The position numbers and the translations under genes are program-made. The notes beneath the pieces were generated by a model. That model was not told the origin of the DNA. It ran no database searches and was given only the letters and a program-made list of their open reading frames with translations. A DNA stretch of 64,000 bases from NCBI RefSeq assembly GCF_900101465.1, contig NZ_FMZM01000006.1, positions 217,315 to 281,314 on the forward strand, in the 5' to 3' direction. Source of the stretch: Nocardioides lianchengensis. GTDB taxonomy: Bacteria; Actinomycetota; Actinomycetes; Propionibacteriales; Nocardioidaceae. This document shows positions 52,774 to 62,042 of this stretch, piece by piece; the stretch's first letter is position 1; each line of letters begins with the position of its first letter.

Positions 52774-55098
52774 TCAAGCCAAGGGCGTCTTGACGTCTCG
52801 GCGGCGCCCTCGCAGGGCCGACGGCACGGCCCACGGTCGGCCGTTGACCAGCGCCAGCAACGCGTCCACCGCGGGCCAGCGCAGCTTGCCGCCGGAGAAG
52901 ATGGCGACCGACCTGAGGGGCAGCTCCTCCAGGGAGCGCTCCAGCATCAGCCGCAGGGTCTCGTCGTCGCCGGCCGCCTGGTTCAGGGGCGCGGCGGCGA
53001 TCAGGGCCCGGCGCAGCAGTCGCCCCACCCGGGTCGTGGCGAGCTCGCCGACGGTCGACTCCCGGGTGAACGGCCGGAGCGCTCGCGGCACCGGCACCGG
53101 TCGACCCAGCCGGCGCGCGAAGGCGGCGTCGGTCGTCGCGACGGGCGGGGTGTCGGCGAGCTCTGGCGCGGAGTCGACGCCACCCGTGACCTGGACGGTG
53201 AGTGTCGCGACCACCTCGGCGCTCGAGCGGGCCACCTCGACGTCGTACCGGCCGGACGGGGTGGCCCAGTCCCCGCGCTCGACGTCGTAGAACGCGAACG
53301 CCCGCGCGGGCACCTCGAGCTCGACCCGTCGGCTCTCGCCCGGCACGAGACGGACCCGGGCGTACGCCGTGAGCTCGCGCCGGGGGCGCAGCACCACGCC
53401 GGTCCGGTCGTGAAGGTAGACCTGCACGACGTCGGACGCCGCACGGTCCGTTCGGTTGGTGACGGTGACGGTCACCGACAAGGTCTCGCCGGCCGTGAGC
53501 ACGTCGCGGTCGACGGTGGCCGCGGACCAGTCGGGCCGGACGTACCCGAGGCCGTGACCGAAGGGGTACGCCGGCGCGACGTCCGCCGTCGTGTGGTGCC
53601 GGTAGCCAACGAAGAGGCCCTCGCGGTGCTCGACCTGGTGGGGATGGCCGGGGAACCAGGGATCCGACGCGACGTCGGCGAGGGCCGCGGGCCACGACTC
53701 CGCCAGCCGCCCCGCGGGCTCGACGTCGCCGTACAGGACGTCGGCCAGGGCGGCGCCGGTCGCCTGTCCGCCCAGGTGCCCGGTGAGCACGGCGGCCACC
53801 CGGTCGTGCCAGGGCAGCCGGACCGGTCCGCCGGCCGACAGGACCACCACGGTCCGCGGGTTGGCGGCGCTGACCTGCTCGACGAGGGCGTCGTGCTCGG
53901 GCGGCAGGTCGAGGCCCGGCCGGTCGAAGCCCTCGCTCTCGTGGGTCGGCGGCAGGCCGACCAGCACGACGGCGACGTCGGCCGTCGCGGGGTCGTCCAC
54001 GAGGGTGACCCCGCGCGCGGTCAGCGCCTCGCGGGCGGTGGTCAGCCGGGTGGGGGTCACCAGGGAGCTGCCGCTGCCCTGGTAGCGCGGACGGGCGGCG
54101 AAGTCGCCGAGCAGCGCCACGCTCAGTCCGGGCGCCAACGGCAGCAGCCCGTCGTTCTCCAGGACGACCGTCGCCTCGGCCGCCACCCGCCGGGCCAGGG
54201 CGTCGTGGGCGGCGATCGGCAGCTCCGGCCGCTCCCCGGTCGGGCAGCGGGCGAGGAGGTCCAGGACCCGCTGCGCCGAGGTCTCGACGGCCGCGGCCGG
54301 GAGGACACCCGACTCGACCGCCTCGCACACGTCTCGGTCGAACAGGCCACGGCTGGTCGGCATCTCCAGGTCCATGCCGGCCGCGATGCCGCGGGTCCGG
54401 TCGCTCACCGCGCCCCAGTCGCTCATCACGAGCCCGTCGAAGCCCCACTCCTCGCGCAGGATCGTGGTGAGCAGCTGGTGGTGCTCGGTCGCGTGCTCCC
54501 CGTTCACCGAGTTGTACGACGCCATCACGGTCCAGGGGCGACTCACGCGCACCGCGTGCTCGAAGCCGGCCAGGTACAGCTCGCGCAGTGTGCGCTCGTC
54601 GACGATGGCGTCGACCACGAACCGGTGCGACTCCTGGTTGTTGACCGCGAAGTGCTTCAGGCACGCCCCGACGCCTCGGGACTGGATCCCCTCGACCATG
54701 GCGGTCGCCAGGTGGCCAGTGAGCAGCGGGTCCTCCGAGAAGTACTCGAAGTTCCGGCCGCCCAGGGGGTGCCGCTTGATGTTGAGCCCGGGACCCAGGA
54801 CCACGTCGACGCCGAGGGCACGCGCCTCCAGCCCGATCGCGGCGCCGACCTCGCGAGCGCGGGCGTCGTCCCACGTGCACGCCAGGGTGGCGGCGGGCGG
54901 GAAGCAGGTGGCCGGGACGCTGTCGCCGAAGCCGAGGTGGTCGCCGCCCTCGGGCTGCACCCGCAGACCGTGGGGACCGTCACTGAGCATCGCGGGCCCT
55001 GCTCCGTCGACCTTCTCGGTGCGCCACTCGTCGTGACCGGACAGCAGGCGCACCTGCTCACGCAGCGAAAGATCGGACGCGCGCACGCTCGGGATCAT
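52774..55098 (-). CDS. Glycoside hydrolase family 3 beta-glucosidase-like protein
   Basis: A 774-residue GH3 enzyme. The N-terminal barrel has LKHFAVNNQESHRF (substrate binding) and the nucleophile D227 in LVMSDWGAV. The second alpha/beta domain follows (VAVVLVGLPPTHESEGFDRP), and a C-terminal FN3-like domain (SVTVTVTNRTDRAASDVVQV, YLHDR). A final region after about 650 carries PLRSVAIFSGGKLRW, an extension seen in some GH3 enzymes. No signal peptide, so it acts in the cytoplasm on an imported glucoside. ATG 55098 is 36 bases from the divergent PLD-like gene. Confidence 0.92.
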   Translation of the reverse strand: MIPSVRASDLSLREQVRLLSGHDEWRTEKVDGAGPAMLSDGPHGLRVQPEGGDHLGFGDSVPATCFPPAATLACTWDDARAREVGAAIGLEARALGVDVVLGPGLNIKRHPLGGRNFEYFSEDPLLTGHLATAMVEGIQSRGVGACLKHFAVNNQESHRFVVDAIVDERTLRELYLAGFEHAVRVSRPWTVMASYNSVNGEHATEHHQLLTTILREEWGFDGLVMSDWGAVSDRTRGIAAGMDLEMPTSRGLFDRDVCEAVESGVLPAAAVETSAQRVLDLLARCPTGERPELPIAAHDALARRVAAEATVVLENDGLLPLAPGLSVALLGDFAARPRYQGSGSSLVTPTRLTTAREALTARGVTLVDDPATADVAVVLVGLPPTHESEGFDRPGLDLPPEHDALVEQVSAANPRTVVVLSAGGPVRLPWHDRVAAVLTGHLGGQATGAALADVLYGDVEPAGRLAESWPAALADVASDPWFPGHPHQVEHREGLFVGYRHHTTADVAPAYPFGHGLGYVRPDWSAATVDRDVLTAGETLSVTVTVTNRTDRAASDVVQVYLHDRTGVVLRPRRELTAYARVRLVPGESRRVELEVPARAFAFYDVERGDWATPSGRYDVEVARSSAEVVATLTVQVTGGVDSAPELADTPPVATTDAAFARRLGRPVPVPRALRPFTRESTVGELATTRVGRLLRRALIAAAPLNQAAGDDETLRLMLERSLEELPLRSVAIFSGGKLRWPAVDALLALVNGRPWAVPSALRGRRRDVKTPLA

Positions 55099-55134
55099 GA
55101 GCCGCACCCTAGATCCCTTTACACTCCCGCTGTG

Positions 55135-56532
55135 ATGAGCTGGAGATCTCGGTCCTCGACGATGCTGGTGACCGTGCTGGGTGTGACGGTGCTGTCCGTC
55201 GTCCCCGCCGCGAGCACCGCGACCGCTGTGGCCCCGGTCGCGGCCGTGGCGGCCTCGGCCGCCGCGCCGGCCGCGGCGCCTGCGGCTGCTCCCGCCGCCG
55301 CCCCGGCGGTGGCGAAGGCGAAGGCGAAGGCGAAGAAGAAGCCCAAGCGTCGCTGGAAGCCGCCGCGCGGCGCGGTCTTCAACAACCCCAAGGGCTCGCC
55401 GAAGGCCCGGGTCGCGATCGTGGCCCGCATCCGCGACGCCATCAAGCACACCCGGCGCGGCGAGACGATCCGCTTCGCGAGCTACTCGATGGACCGGGCC
55501 GACGTCGCCGACCTGCTCATCAGGGCGCACAAGCGCGGCGTCAACGTCCAGATGGTCTTCAACGACAACACCACGAGCAAGACGCAGGCCCGCCTGCAGA
55601 AGGCACTGGGCAAGAACCGCAAGAAGCCCAGCTTCCTCATCTACTGCAAGGGCTCGTGCCGCAACGGGCCCGGCGGCAATCTGCACACGAAGGTCTACTC
55701 GTTCAGCCGCAGCGGCGCCTCCAAGCACGTGATCATCACGTCCTCGGCCAACCTGACCTACGGCGCTGCCTTCGCTCAGTGGAACGACGGCTACACGATC
55801 CGCAACGACCGCCGCCTGTTCCGCACCTGGGTGCGGGTCTTCCGCCAGCTGATCCGCGACCGGAAGACGACCCCGCGCTACATCGGCTACAGCTCCCCGA
55901 CCACCTCCGTCTCCTTCCAGCGGGAGCTGGCGCGTTCCCAGGGCGGCACGGTGGAGGTGAGGAAGGCCAAGACGACCAGCGGCGACCCGGTCATCCAGCG
56001 GCTCTCCAAGATCGGCTGCGCAGCCCCTCGCGGCTACGGCATCAACGGCCGCACCGTCGTCAAGATCATCGTCTACGCCTGGTACGGCGAGCGCGGCGAC
56101 ACCATCGCCCGCAAGGTGGCCGACCTGAAGCGGCAGGGTTGCGACGTACGCGTGATCGGGAGCGTGCTGGGTGCCTCGAGCCAGGGCATCCTGCAGCGCG
56201 CGGGCATCCCGGTCAGGGCCGCTGACTGGGACTTCGGCGACAAGCCCTCCACGGGCAACGAGGACGAGATCGTCTACGGCCCGCGCTGCTACTCCCACTA
56301 CAAGTTCTTCACCGTCAGCGGTGCCTACGACGGCAAGGCGCTGCGCGCGGTGTGGACCGGGTCCGAGAACTGGTCGCGCATCTCGTTCGGCAACGACGAG
56401 CTCACGCTGCGCCTCAACGGCAAGCCGGTCTACTCGCGCTACACCGCGCGCTTCGACTCGATGTGGAAGGACCCCAACGCGACCCACACGGCCGGGATCG
56501 AGCCCACCCGGCGGCCCTGCGCCCGCAGCTGA
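55135..56532 (+). CDS. Secreted phospholipase D-like (HKD) protein
   Basis: A 465-residue protein with signal peptide (residues 1-30, STMLVTVLGVTVLSVVPAAS), an Ala/Pro/Lys-rich linker (AAAPAAAPAAAPAVAKAKAK), then two HKD half-sites. The first is NLHTKVYSFS with H184 and K186, the second SHYKFFTVSG with H388 and K390, each followed by a (T/W)TxSxN-type strand (ITSSANLTYG and VWTGSENWSR). PLD-fold proteins cleave phosphodiesters in lipids or nucleic acids; extracellular nuclease or phospholipase both fit. TACACT (55120-55125) lies 9 bases upstream, so the mRNA is almost leaderless. Confidence 0.85.
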   Translation: MSWRSRSSTMLVTVLGVTVLSVVPAASTATAVAPVAAVAASAAAPAAAPAAAPAAAPAVAKAKAKAKKKPKRRWKPPRGAVFNNPKGSPKARVAIVARIRDAIKHTRRGETIRFASYSMDRADVADLLIRAHKRGVNVQMVFNDNTTSKTQARLQKALGKNRKKPSFLIYCKGSCRNGPGGNLHTKVYSFSRSGASKHVIITSSANLTYGAAFAQWNDGYTIRNDRRLFRTWVRVFRQLIRDRKTTPRYIGYSSPTTSVSFQRELARSQGGTVEVRKAKTTSGDPVIQRLSKIGCAAPRGYGINGRTVVKIIVYAWYGERGDTIARKVADLKRQGCDVRVIGSVLGASSQGILQRAGIPVRAADWDFGDKPSTGNEDEIVYGPRCYSHYKFFTVSGAYDGKALRAVWTGSENWSRISFGNDELTLRLNGKPVYSRYTARFDSMWKDPNATHTAGIEPTRRPCARS

Positions 56533-56555
56533 CCGGGACCCGGCTCCCGACGCCA

Positions 56556-56593
56556 CGAAGGGGCGCCACCGCGTGAGCGGTGGCGCCCCTTCG
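56556..56593. terminator. 17-bp GC-rich hairpin after the PLD-like gene
   Basis: CGAAGGGGCGCCACCGC (56556-56572) pairs exactly with 56577-56593 around GTGA. Located 23 bases past the stop, it terminates the plus-strand gene. Confidence 0.85.
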
Positions 56594-56632
56594 TCGTACC
56601 CGGAGCCCGTCGAGAGAGCCCGGAAATGAAGA

Positions 56633-56656
56633 AAGGCCCCGTGGAGCCGGGGCCTT
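56633..56656 (-). terminator. Intrinsic terminator of tRNA-Leu
   Basis: AAGGCCCC (56633-56640) pairs with GGGGCCTT (56649-56656). On the minus strand the stem is followed by TTTCTTCATTT, a T-rich tail, just downstream of the tRNA 3' end (56661). Confidence 0.8.
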
Positions 56657-56660
56657 CCAG

Positions 56661-56746
56661 TGTCCGAGGGGGGACTTGAACCCCCACGCCCGATAAAGGG
56701 CACTAGCACCTCAAGCTAGCGCGTCTGCCAATTCCGCCACCCGGAC
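56661..56746 (-). tRNA. tRNA-Leu (GAG anticodon)
   Basis: An 86-base class II tRNA. Acceptor stem GTCCGGG pairs with CTCGGAC (one G-T pair), discriminator A. The anticodon stem is CTAGC/GCTAG with loop TTGAGGT, so the anticodon is GAG (leucine, CUC/CUU). A long variable arm (TGCCCTTTATCGGGCG region) and GGTTCAAGTCC T-arm follow. CCA is not encoded. A TAGGTT -10-like box lies 14 bases upstream (56760-56765). Confidence 0.97.
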
Positions 56747-56825
56747 GAGTGCGGGTGAAAACCTAGCAAAGGGTGGGCCGAAACGCCGCATCGGGGTGGC
56801 ACCGGCGGGGTGACATGCTGGGGCC

Positions 56826-58154
56826 ATGTCGAACACCCCCGCGAACGACGTTCCCGAGGCCGCGCCGGACCCCGCCGGTGAGGTGGTCGAGCTCTGCCGC
56901 GAGCTGATCCGCATCGACACCTCCAACTACGGCGACCAGGACGGTCCGGGGGAGCGCAAGGCCGCCGAGTACGTCGCCACGCTGCTCGACGAGGTCGGCA
57001 TCGAGTCGCGGCTCTACGAGCCCGAGCCCGGTCGTACGTCGGTCGTCGCGCGCTGGGGCGGGACGAGCGGGGACGGGCTCCTGCTGCACGGACACCTCGA
57101 CGTCGTCCCGGCCGCGGCCGAGGACTGGCAGGTCGACCCGTTCAGCGGCGAGATCCAGGACGGGTACGTCTGGGGTCGCGGCGCCGTCGACATGAAGGAC
57201 TTCGACGCGATGCTGCTGTCCGTCGTACGGGCCCGGCAGCGGGCCGGGCGGGTGCCCGAGCGGCCGGTCGTGCTCTGCTTCACCGCAGACGAGGAGGCGG
57301 GCGGCCACAAGGGCGCCCAGGTGCTGGTCGACGAGCACCCCGACGAGTTCGAGGGGGTGACCGAGGCGGTCGGCGAGGTCGGCGGGTTCAGCACCACCGT
57401 CCGCGGCCGCCGGATGTACCTCGTCGAGGCCGCCGAGAAGGGCATGGCCTGGATGCGGCTCACCGCCCGGGGCCGAGCCGGCCATGGATCGATGCTCAAC
57501 ACCGACAACGCCGTCTCCCGGCTGACCGCTGCGGTCGCCCGGATCGGCGCCTACCAGTGGCCGGTCCGGCTGACGCCCACGATGGAGGTGCTCCTCGCGT
57601 CGGTCGGCGAGCTGGCCGGGGTGGAGGCCACCCCCGAGAACGCCCCCGCCCTCATCGAGGAGTTCGGGGGCGCGGCACGGATGCTCGGCGCCGTCATCAG
57701 CAACACCACCAACCCGACGATGCTCAGCGCCGGCTACAAGGTCAACGTCATCCCGACCGAGGCCACCGCCCACGTGGACGGCCGGTTCCTGCCGGGCTTC
57801 GAGGACGAGTTCTTCGCGACCCTGGCCGAGCTGGTCGGCGAGGGGATCGAGATCGAGCACCTGTCCCACCAGCAGCCCTGGGAGACGCCGTACGACGGCG
57901 ACCTGGTCGGCGCCATGCACCGCTCGATCCTGGCCGAGGACCCCGAGGCGATCATCGCGCCGTACCTCATGAGCGGCGGCACCGACGCCAAGCACTTCCG
58001 CAGGCTGGGCATGCGCTCCTACGGCTTCGCGCCGCTGAAGCTCCCGGCCGAGCTCGACTTCACCGCGCTCTTCCACGGCGTCGACGAGCGGGTGCCCGTC
58101 GATGCGCTCGAGTTCGGTGCGCGCGTGTTCGACCGGTTCCTCGACGACGTCTGA
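56826..58154 (+). CDS. M20/M25/M40 family metallopeptidase (dipeptidase/deacylase-like)
   Basis: A 442-residue dizinc hydrolase. LLLHGHLDVVPA carries H90 and D92, WGRGAVDMKDFDAML carries the bridging D122, and CFTADEEAGG carries E156 (catalytic) and E157 (metal). The dimerisation domain (RGRAGHGSMLNTDNAVSRL) and the final GGTDAKHF complete the family. The RxDTSN start and length are those of actinobacterial M20 dipeptidases; amide or carbamate deacylation is also possible. Preceded by the tRNA and followed by the 70-bp palindrome. Confidence 0.93.
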   Translation: MSNTPANDVPEAAPDPAGEVVELCRELIRIDTSNYGDQDGPGERKAAEYVATLLDEVGIESRLYEPEPGRTSVVARWGGTSGDGLLLHGHLDVVPAAAEDWQVDPFSGEIQDGYVWGRGAVDMKDFDAMLLSVVRARQRAGRVPERPVVLCFTADEEAGGHKGAQVLVDEHPDEFEGVTEAVGEVGGFSTTVRGRRMYLVEAAEKGMAWMRLTARGRAGHGSMLNTDNAVSRLTAAVARIGAYQWPVRLTPTMEVLLASVGELAGVEATPENAPALIEEFGGAARMLGAVISNTTNPTMLSAGYKVNVIPTEATAHVDGRFLPGFEDEFFATLAELVGEGIEIEHLSHQQPWETPYDGDLVGAMHRSILAEDPEAIIAPYLMSGGTDAKHFRRLGMRSYGFAPLKLPAELDFTALFHGVDERVPVDALEFGARVFDRFLDDV

Positions 58155-58178
58155 GGGGCACGGACGCGGGCTGGTGGG

Positions 58179-58248
58179 GTTCGCCGTTTGTGACCAAACG
58201 GCACCATGTGAGCGCTCACATGGCGCCGTTTGGTCACAAACAGCGAAC
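58179..58248. repeat. 70-bp near-perfect loop-free palindrome with nested hairpins
   Basis: Arms 58179-58213 and 58214-58248 match at 33 of 35 positions with no loop. Each arm contains its own palindrome: CGTTTGTGACCAAACG on the left and CGTTTGGTCACAAACA on the right. The centre is CCATGTGAGCGCTCACATGG. So the strand can fold as one long hairpin or as three short ones. It exactly fills the gap before the DUF5703 stop (58249). Related sequence at 7930-7985. Confidence 0.9.
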
Positions 58249-58467
58249 TCAGGCGGTGCGGACGGCGCGGATGATCTTCCGCCGCAGGATCACCCGTCGT
58301 ACGCCGTCGGCGCCGATCCGGACCCGGTCGAGCTCCCACCCGCCGTGCTCGGCGCGCTCGACCAGCAGCTTCGTGACCACGCCGCGGGGGAACTCCCGCG
58401 AGAACGTGACCTTGTCGAACTCCCACTCCACGCCCCGACCGGGCGCCTGACGGTGTGCACGTGACAT
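58249..58467 (-). CDS. DUF5703 family small protein, 72 aa
   Basis: A small basic protein: EWEFDKVTFSREFPRGVVTK, LLVERAEHGGWELDRVRI and VRRVILRRKIIRAVRT, matching DUF5703 of actinobacteria. The pattern of alternating basic residues suggests nucleic-acid binding, but no function is known. ATG 58467 has GGAGGGGG seven bases upstream. Its stop borders the 70-bp palindrome. Confidence 0.88.
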   Translation of the reverse strand: MSRAHRQAPGRGVEWEFDKVTFSREFPRGVVTKLLVERAEHGGWELDRVRIGADGVRRVILRRKIIRAVRTA

Positions 58468-58491
58468 GCCTACCCCCTCCACAAGATCCCG

Positions 58492-59451
58492 CTAGGCGAG
58501 ATCCGGACCACTGACGTCGTCGAGCGCGTCGACGATCTCGGCCGGCAGGGTCAGGTCCTCGACGCTGAGGGCTCCCTGCAACTGGGCGGCGGTGCGCGCG
58601 CCCACGATCGGTGCGGTGACGCCGGGCCGGTCGCGCACCCAGACCAGGGCGACCTCCAGGGGGGTCCAGCCCAGGCCCTCGGCCGCGCGTGCGACGGCCT
58701 CCACGATGCCTGCGGACCGGTCGGTGAGGTAGGTGCCGACGAACGAGGCGAAGTGGCGCGAGGCGGCGCGCGAGTCCGACGGGGTGCCGGAGCGGTACTT
58801 GCCGGTCAGCACACCCCGGCCCAGCGGGGACCACGGCAGCACGCCGAGGCCGAGCGCGGCGCAGGCGGGCAGCACCTCGTGCTCGACGTGCCGGCTGAGC
58901 AGCGAGTACTCCACCTGCGTCGAGGCCAGCACCGCCCGGCCCGGGACGGCGCGCTGCCAGGTGGCGGCCTGGGCCGTCTGCCACCCGGAGTAGTTGGAGA
59001 TCCCGACGTACGACGCCCGCCCGGACGTGACCGCGAGGTCGAGAGCGGTCAGCGTCTCCTCGAGCGGTACGTCGTCGGACCAGATGTGCACCTGCCACAG
59101 GTCGACGTGCTCGACGCCGAGCCGGCGCAGCGAGGCATCGAGGGTCCGCAGCAGGTGGCCGCGCGAGACGTCGTACGCCCGGCCGCCGCCGCGGGTGCCG
59201 CTGATGCCGGCCTTGGTGGCCAGGACGACGTCGTCGCGGCCGACCACGTCGCCGAGGAGGCTGCCGATCAGCTCCTCGGACGCGCCGTTGCCGTAACCGG
59301 CCGCGGTGTCCAGGAGGGTGCCGCCCGCCTCGGTGAAGGCGACCAGCTGGTCGCGGGCCTCGTGCTCGTCCGTGTCACGTCCCCACGTCATCGTCCCGAG
59401 ACCGAGACGGGACACCCGGAGCCCTGTGGCGCCCAACGACCTGTGCTGCAT
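58492..59451 (-). CDS. Aldo/keto reductase
   Basis: A 319-residue NADPH-dependent oxidoreductase of the AKR barrel. The tetrad is D48 and Y53 (LLDTAAGYGNG), K80 (LATKAG) and H122 (WQVHIWSDD). The C-terminal GVTAPIVGARTAAQL is the cofactor loop. Most similar in type to YajO/Tas-like general aldehyde/ketone reductases. The end is 25 bases upstream of the DUF5703 start, so the two may be cotranscribed. Confidence 0.93.
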   Translation of the reverse strand: MQHRSLGATGLRVSRLGLGTMTWGRDTDEHEARDQLVAFTEAGGTLLDTAAGYGNGASEELIGSLLGDVVGRDDVVLATKAGISGTRGGGRAYDVSRGHLLRTLDASLRRLGVEHVDLWQVHIWSDDVPLEETLTALDLAVTSGRASYVGISNYSGWQTAQAATWQRAVPGRAVLASTQVEYSLLSRHVEHEVLPACAALGLGVLPWSPLGRGVLTGKYRSGTPSDSRAASRHFASFVGTYLTDRSAGIVEAVARAAEGLGWTPLEVALVWVRDRPGVTAPIVGARTAAQLQGALSVEDLTLPAEIVDALDDVSGPDLA

Positions 59452-59535
59452 GGCGACAAGGTAGTAGGCAACACCACACCCTCAGTCGACGGCTCGCCCA
59501 CCGAACGCCGGTCGGCGTCCGTAGGATCGCCTCCC

Positions 59536-60360
59536 GTGTGGGACTTCTTCGAGGCCGTCGTGCTCGGCACCATCCAGGGCCTGACCGAGTTCCTGCCGAT
59601 CTCCAGCAGCGCGCACCTCCGGATCTTCCCGGAGATGTTCGGCTGGGGTGACCCGGGCGCGGCGTTCACCGCCGTCATCCAGATCGGGACCGAGCTGGCG
59701 GTGCTCATCTACTTCCGCGAGGACATCTGGCGGATCGGGTCGACCTGGCTCAAGAGCCTGGTGAGGCCGGAGTACCGCGGGCACCTCGACGCCCGGATGG
59801 GCTGGTTCATCATCATCGGCTCGCTGCCGATCGTGCTGCTCGGCGTCGCGCTGAAGGACGTGATCGAGCAGGACTTCCGCAGCCTGTGGATCATCGGGAC
59901 GACGCTGATCGTGCTCGGGGTGATCCTCGGCATCGCCGACCGGGTCAGCCGGAGCAACAAGCAGATCAAGCAGATCACGCTCCGCGACGCCGTCCTCATG
60001 GGCGTGGCGCAGGCCTGCGCGCTCGTCCCCGGGGTCTCGCGCTCGGGCGCCACGATCTCGATGGGCCGGTTCCTCGGCTACGAGCGGGAGGCCGCCACCC
60101 GCTACGCGTTCCTGCTGGCCATCCCGGCCGTCGTCGGCGCCGGCCTCTTCGAGCTCAAGGAGATCCCGCACGGCGACAACACCTACGGCTGGGGCCCGAC
60201 CATCGTCGCCACGGTCATCTCGTTCGTCGTCGGGTACGCCGCGATCGCCTGGCTGCTGCGCTACGTCTCCACGAAGTCGTACACGCCGTTCGTGCTCTAC
60301 CGCGTCGCCCTCGGCGCGCTGGTCCTGGTGCTGGTCGCGACCGGAGTCCTGAACGCCTGA
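59536..60360 (+). CDS. uppP: Undecaprenyl-diphosphate phosphatase UppP (BacA)
   Basis: Recycles undecaprenyl pyrophosphate to the monophosphate lipid carrier for cell-wall synthesis, in the membrane. The 274-residue protein has the two BacA motifs: [12 protein letters not shown] with E18 and H27, and [17 protein letters not shown]. About eight membrane segments. GTG 59536 starts just before the first motif. Confers bacitracin tolerance in other species. Divergent from the aldo/keto reductase. Confidence 0.96.
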   Translation: MWDFFEAVVLGTIQGLTEFLPISSSAHLRIFPEMFGWGDPGAAFTAVIQIGTELAVLIYFREDIWRIGSTWLKSLVRPEYRGHLDARMGWFIIIGSLPIVLLGVALKDVIEQDFRSLWIIGTTLIVLGVILGIADRVSRSNKQIKQITLRDAVLMGVAQACALVPGVSRSGATISMGRFLGYEREAATRYAFLLAIPAVVGAGLFELKEIPHGDNTYGWGPTIVATVISFVVGYAAIAWLLRYVSTKSYTPFVLYRVALGALVLVLVATGVLNA

Positions 60361-60400
60361 TCGCACTCAGGTCCGGGTGGCGCCGGCCGATGCCCCGGGC

Positions 60401-62041
60401 ATGACCTCCTCTCGGCCTGCCCTGACCGGCGCCGCGCGCCTCGGCGTGCGCGGCAAGATCCTCTGCGTCGGCGCCGTCGGTGTCGTCGCGGCGCTGCTGG
60501 TCGGCGTCATCGGCATCCAGAACGCCCGCTCCTCGGAGAGCCACGCCCGCGACGTCCAGGAGCTGCAGGGCCTGGTGGCCGCGGTCAAGGAGGTCAACTT
60601 CTACAACGCCGACGTCACCGGCTGGCAGCTCGGCTACGCGTGGGACGTCCGCCGGCTCTCGCCGTCGGTGGCGATCGACCCGAAGTCGGCGAACCGGGCC
60701 GGCTTCCTCACCAGCGTGGCCGGCCTCCGGGAGCAGCTGGACGCGATGCCGACCGAGGTGATGAGCGCGGGGGAGCGGGAGCAGTTCGACCGGATCAGCG
60801 CGCTCTGGGACCAGTTCTTCGCGGCCGACGACCAGGTCGTCGAGGCCTACCGTGTCGGCACCGCCGCCGCCGTGGACCGCGGCGACCAGCTGATCCTCGA
60901 CCAGGTCTACGCCATCTACGGCGAGATCGTGGAGCTCACCGGGACCATGGTGACCAGCGTCCTCGAGCGGACCGACGCCCTCACCGAGGAGTCGGTGGAC
61001 GCCGCCGGCGCCGCCCAGCGGCTGGTCTTCCTCGTGCTGGCGCTCGGCGCGCTGATCGTCGCGGCGTTCGCCCTCTTCTCCGCGGGCCGGATCGTCCGCG
61101 GTCTCGACGTCGTACGACGGGCTCTGCACGCCTTCGCGGCCGGGGACCTGACCGCCCGGGCCGAGGTGCGGACCCGGGACGAGGTGGGCGAGATGGCCGC
61201 GTCGTACGAGGAGGCGCGGGTCGCCGTCGCGGCGATCGTCGGCAAGGTCGCGGGCTCCGCGGACGCCGTCGCCGGCGCGTCGGAGGAGCTGTCGGCCTCG
61301 TCGCACCAGATCGCCGCGGGTGCGGAGGAGACGTCCGTCCAGGCCGGTGTGGTGTCCGGTGCCGCGGACGAGGTGTCGCGCAACGTCGGGACCGTCGCCG
61401 CCGGTGCGGAGGAGATGGGCGCCTCGATCCGCGAGATCGCCCACTCCGCCAACGAGGCCGCCCGGGTCGCGGCCGAGGCCGTCACCACCGTGGAGGTCAC
61501 CAACGAGACCGTCGCCAAGCTCGGCACGTCCAGCCAGGAGATCGGCGCGGTCGTCAAGACGATCACCTCGATCGCGGAGCAGACCAACCTGCTGGCCCTG
61601 AACGCGACCATCGAGGCCGCTCGCGCCGGTGAGGCCGGCAAGGGCTTCGCGGTCGTGGCCAACGAGGTCAAGGAGCTGGCCCAGGAGACCGCCCGGGCGA
61701 CCGAGGACATCGCCAAGCGGGTGGAGGCGATCCAGGCCGACACCTCCGGTGCCGTCGTGGCGATCGGTGAGATCGCCGAGATCATCACCAGCATCAACGA
61801 CTACCAGAACACCATCGCCGCGGCGGTCGAGGAGCAGACCGCCACGACCAACGAGATGTCCCGCAACGTCGCCGAGGCCTCCACCGGCTCCGGGGAGATC
61901 GCGACCAACATCTCGGGTGTCGCGACCGCGGCCGAGGGCACGACGCAGGCGGTCAACCAGACGCTGACCGCGATCGCCGAGCTGGCCTCGATGGCCGCCG
62001 AGCTGCGCGCCGACGTCGCCAGCTTCACGCTGGACGCCTGA
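60401..62041 (+). CDS. Methyl-accepting chemotaxis protein
   Basis: A 546-residue chemoreceptor: membrane helix 20-42, extracytoplasmic helical sensor of about 165 residues, second helix about 206-228, HAMP-like segment ([18 protein letters not shown]) and signalling helices. The hairpin tip is about 391-423 ([35 protein letters not shown]). No flagellar or che gene lies within the window, so the signal output is not evident. An in-frame GTG at 60377 is possible. Its stop is one base from the convergent CorA stop. Confidence 0.92.
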   Translation: MTSSRPALTGAARLGVRGKILCVGAVGVVAALLVGVIGIQNARSSESHARDVQELQGLVAAVKEVNFYNADVTGWQLGYAWDVRRLSPSVAIDPKSANRAGFLTSVAGLREQLDAMPTEVMSAGEREQFDRISALWDQFFAADDQVVEAYRVGTAAAVDRGDQLILDQVYAIYGEIVELTGTMVTSVLERTDALTEESVDAAGAAQRLVFLVLALGALIVAAFALFSAGRIVRGLDVVRRALHAFAAGDLTARAEVRTRDEVGEMAASYEEARVAVAAIVGKVAGSADAVAGASEELSASSHQIAAGAEETSVQAGVVSGAADEVSRNVGTVAAGAEEMGASIREIAHSANEAARVAAEAVTTVEVTNETVAKLGTSSQEIGAVVKTITSIAEQTNLLALNATIEAARAGEAGKGFAVVANEVKELAQETARATEDIAKRVEAIQADTSGAVVAIGEIAEIITSINDYQNTIAAAVEEQTATTNEMSRNVAEASTGSGEIATNISGVATAAEGTTQAVNQTLTAIAELASMAAELRADVASFTLDA

Positions 62042-62042
62042 C

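Noticed and set aside
52093..55134. Long in-frame upstream extension of the PLD-like gene, antisense to GH3
   Set aside because: The extension has no recognisable domain while the opposite strand encodes a full GH3 enzyme; the signal peptide at 55135 marks the real start.
56661..56746. tRNA-Leu as an attachment site for an integrated element
   Set aside because: No integrase, no duplicated tRNA 3' end and ordinary chromosomal genes on both sides.
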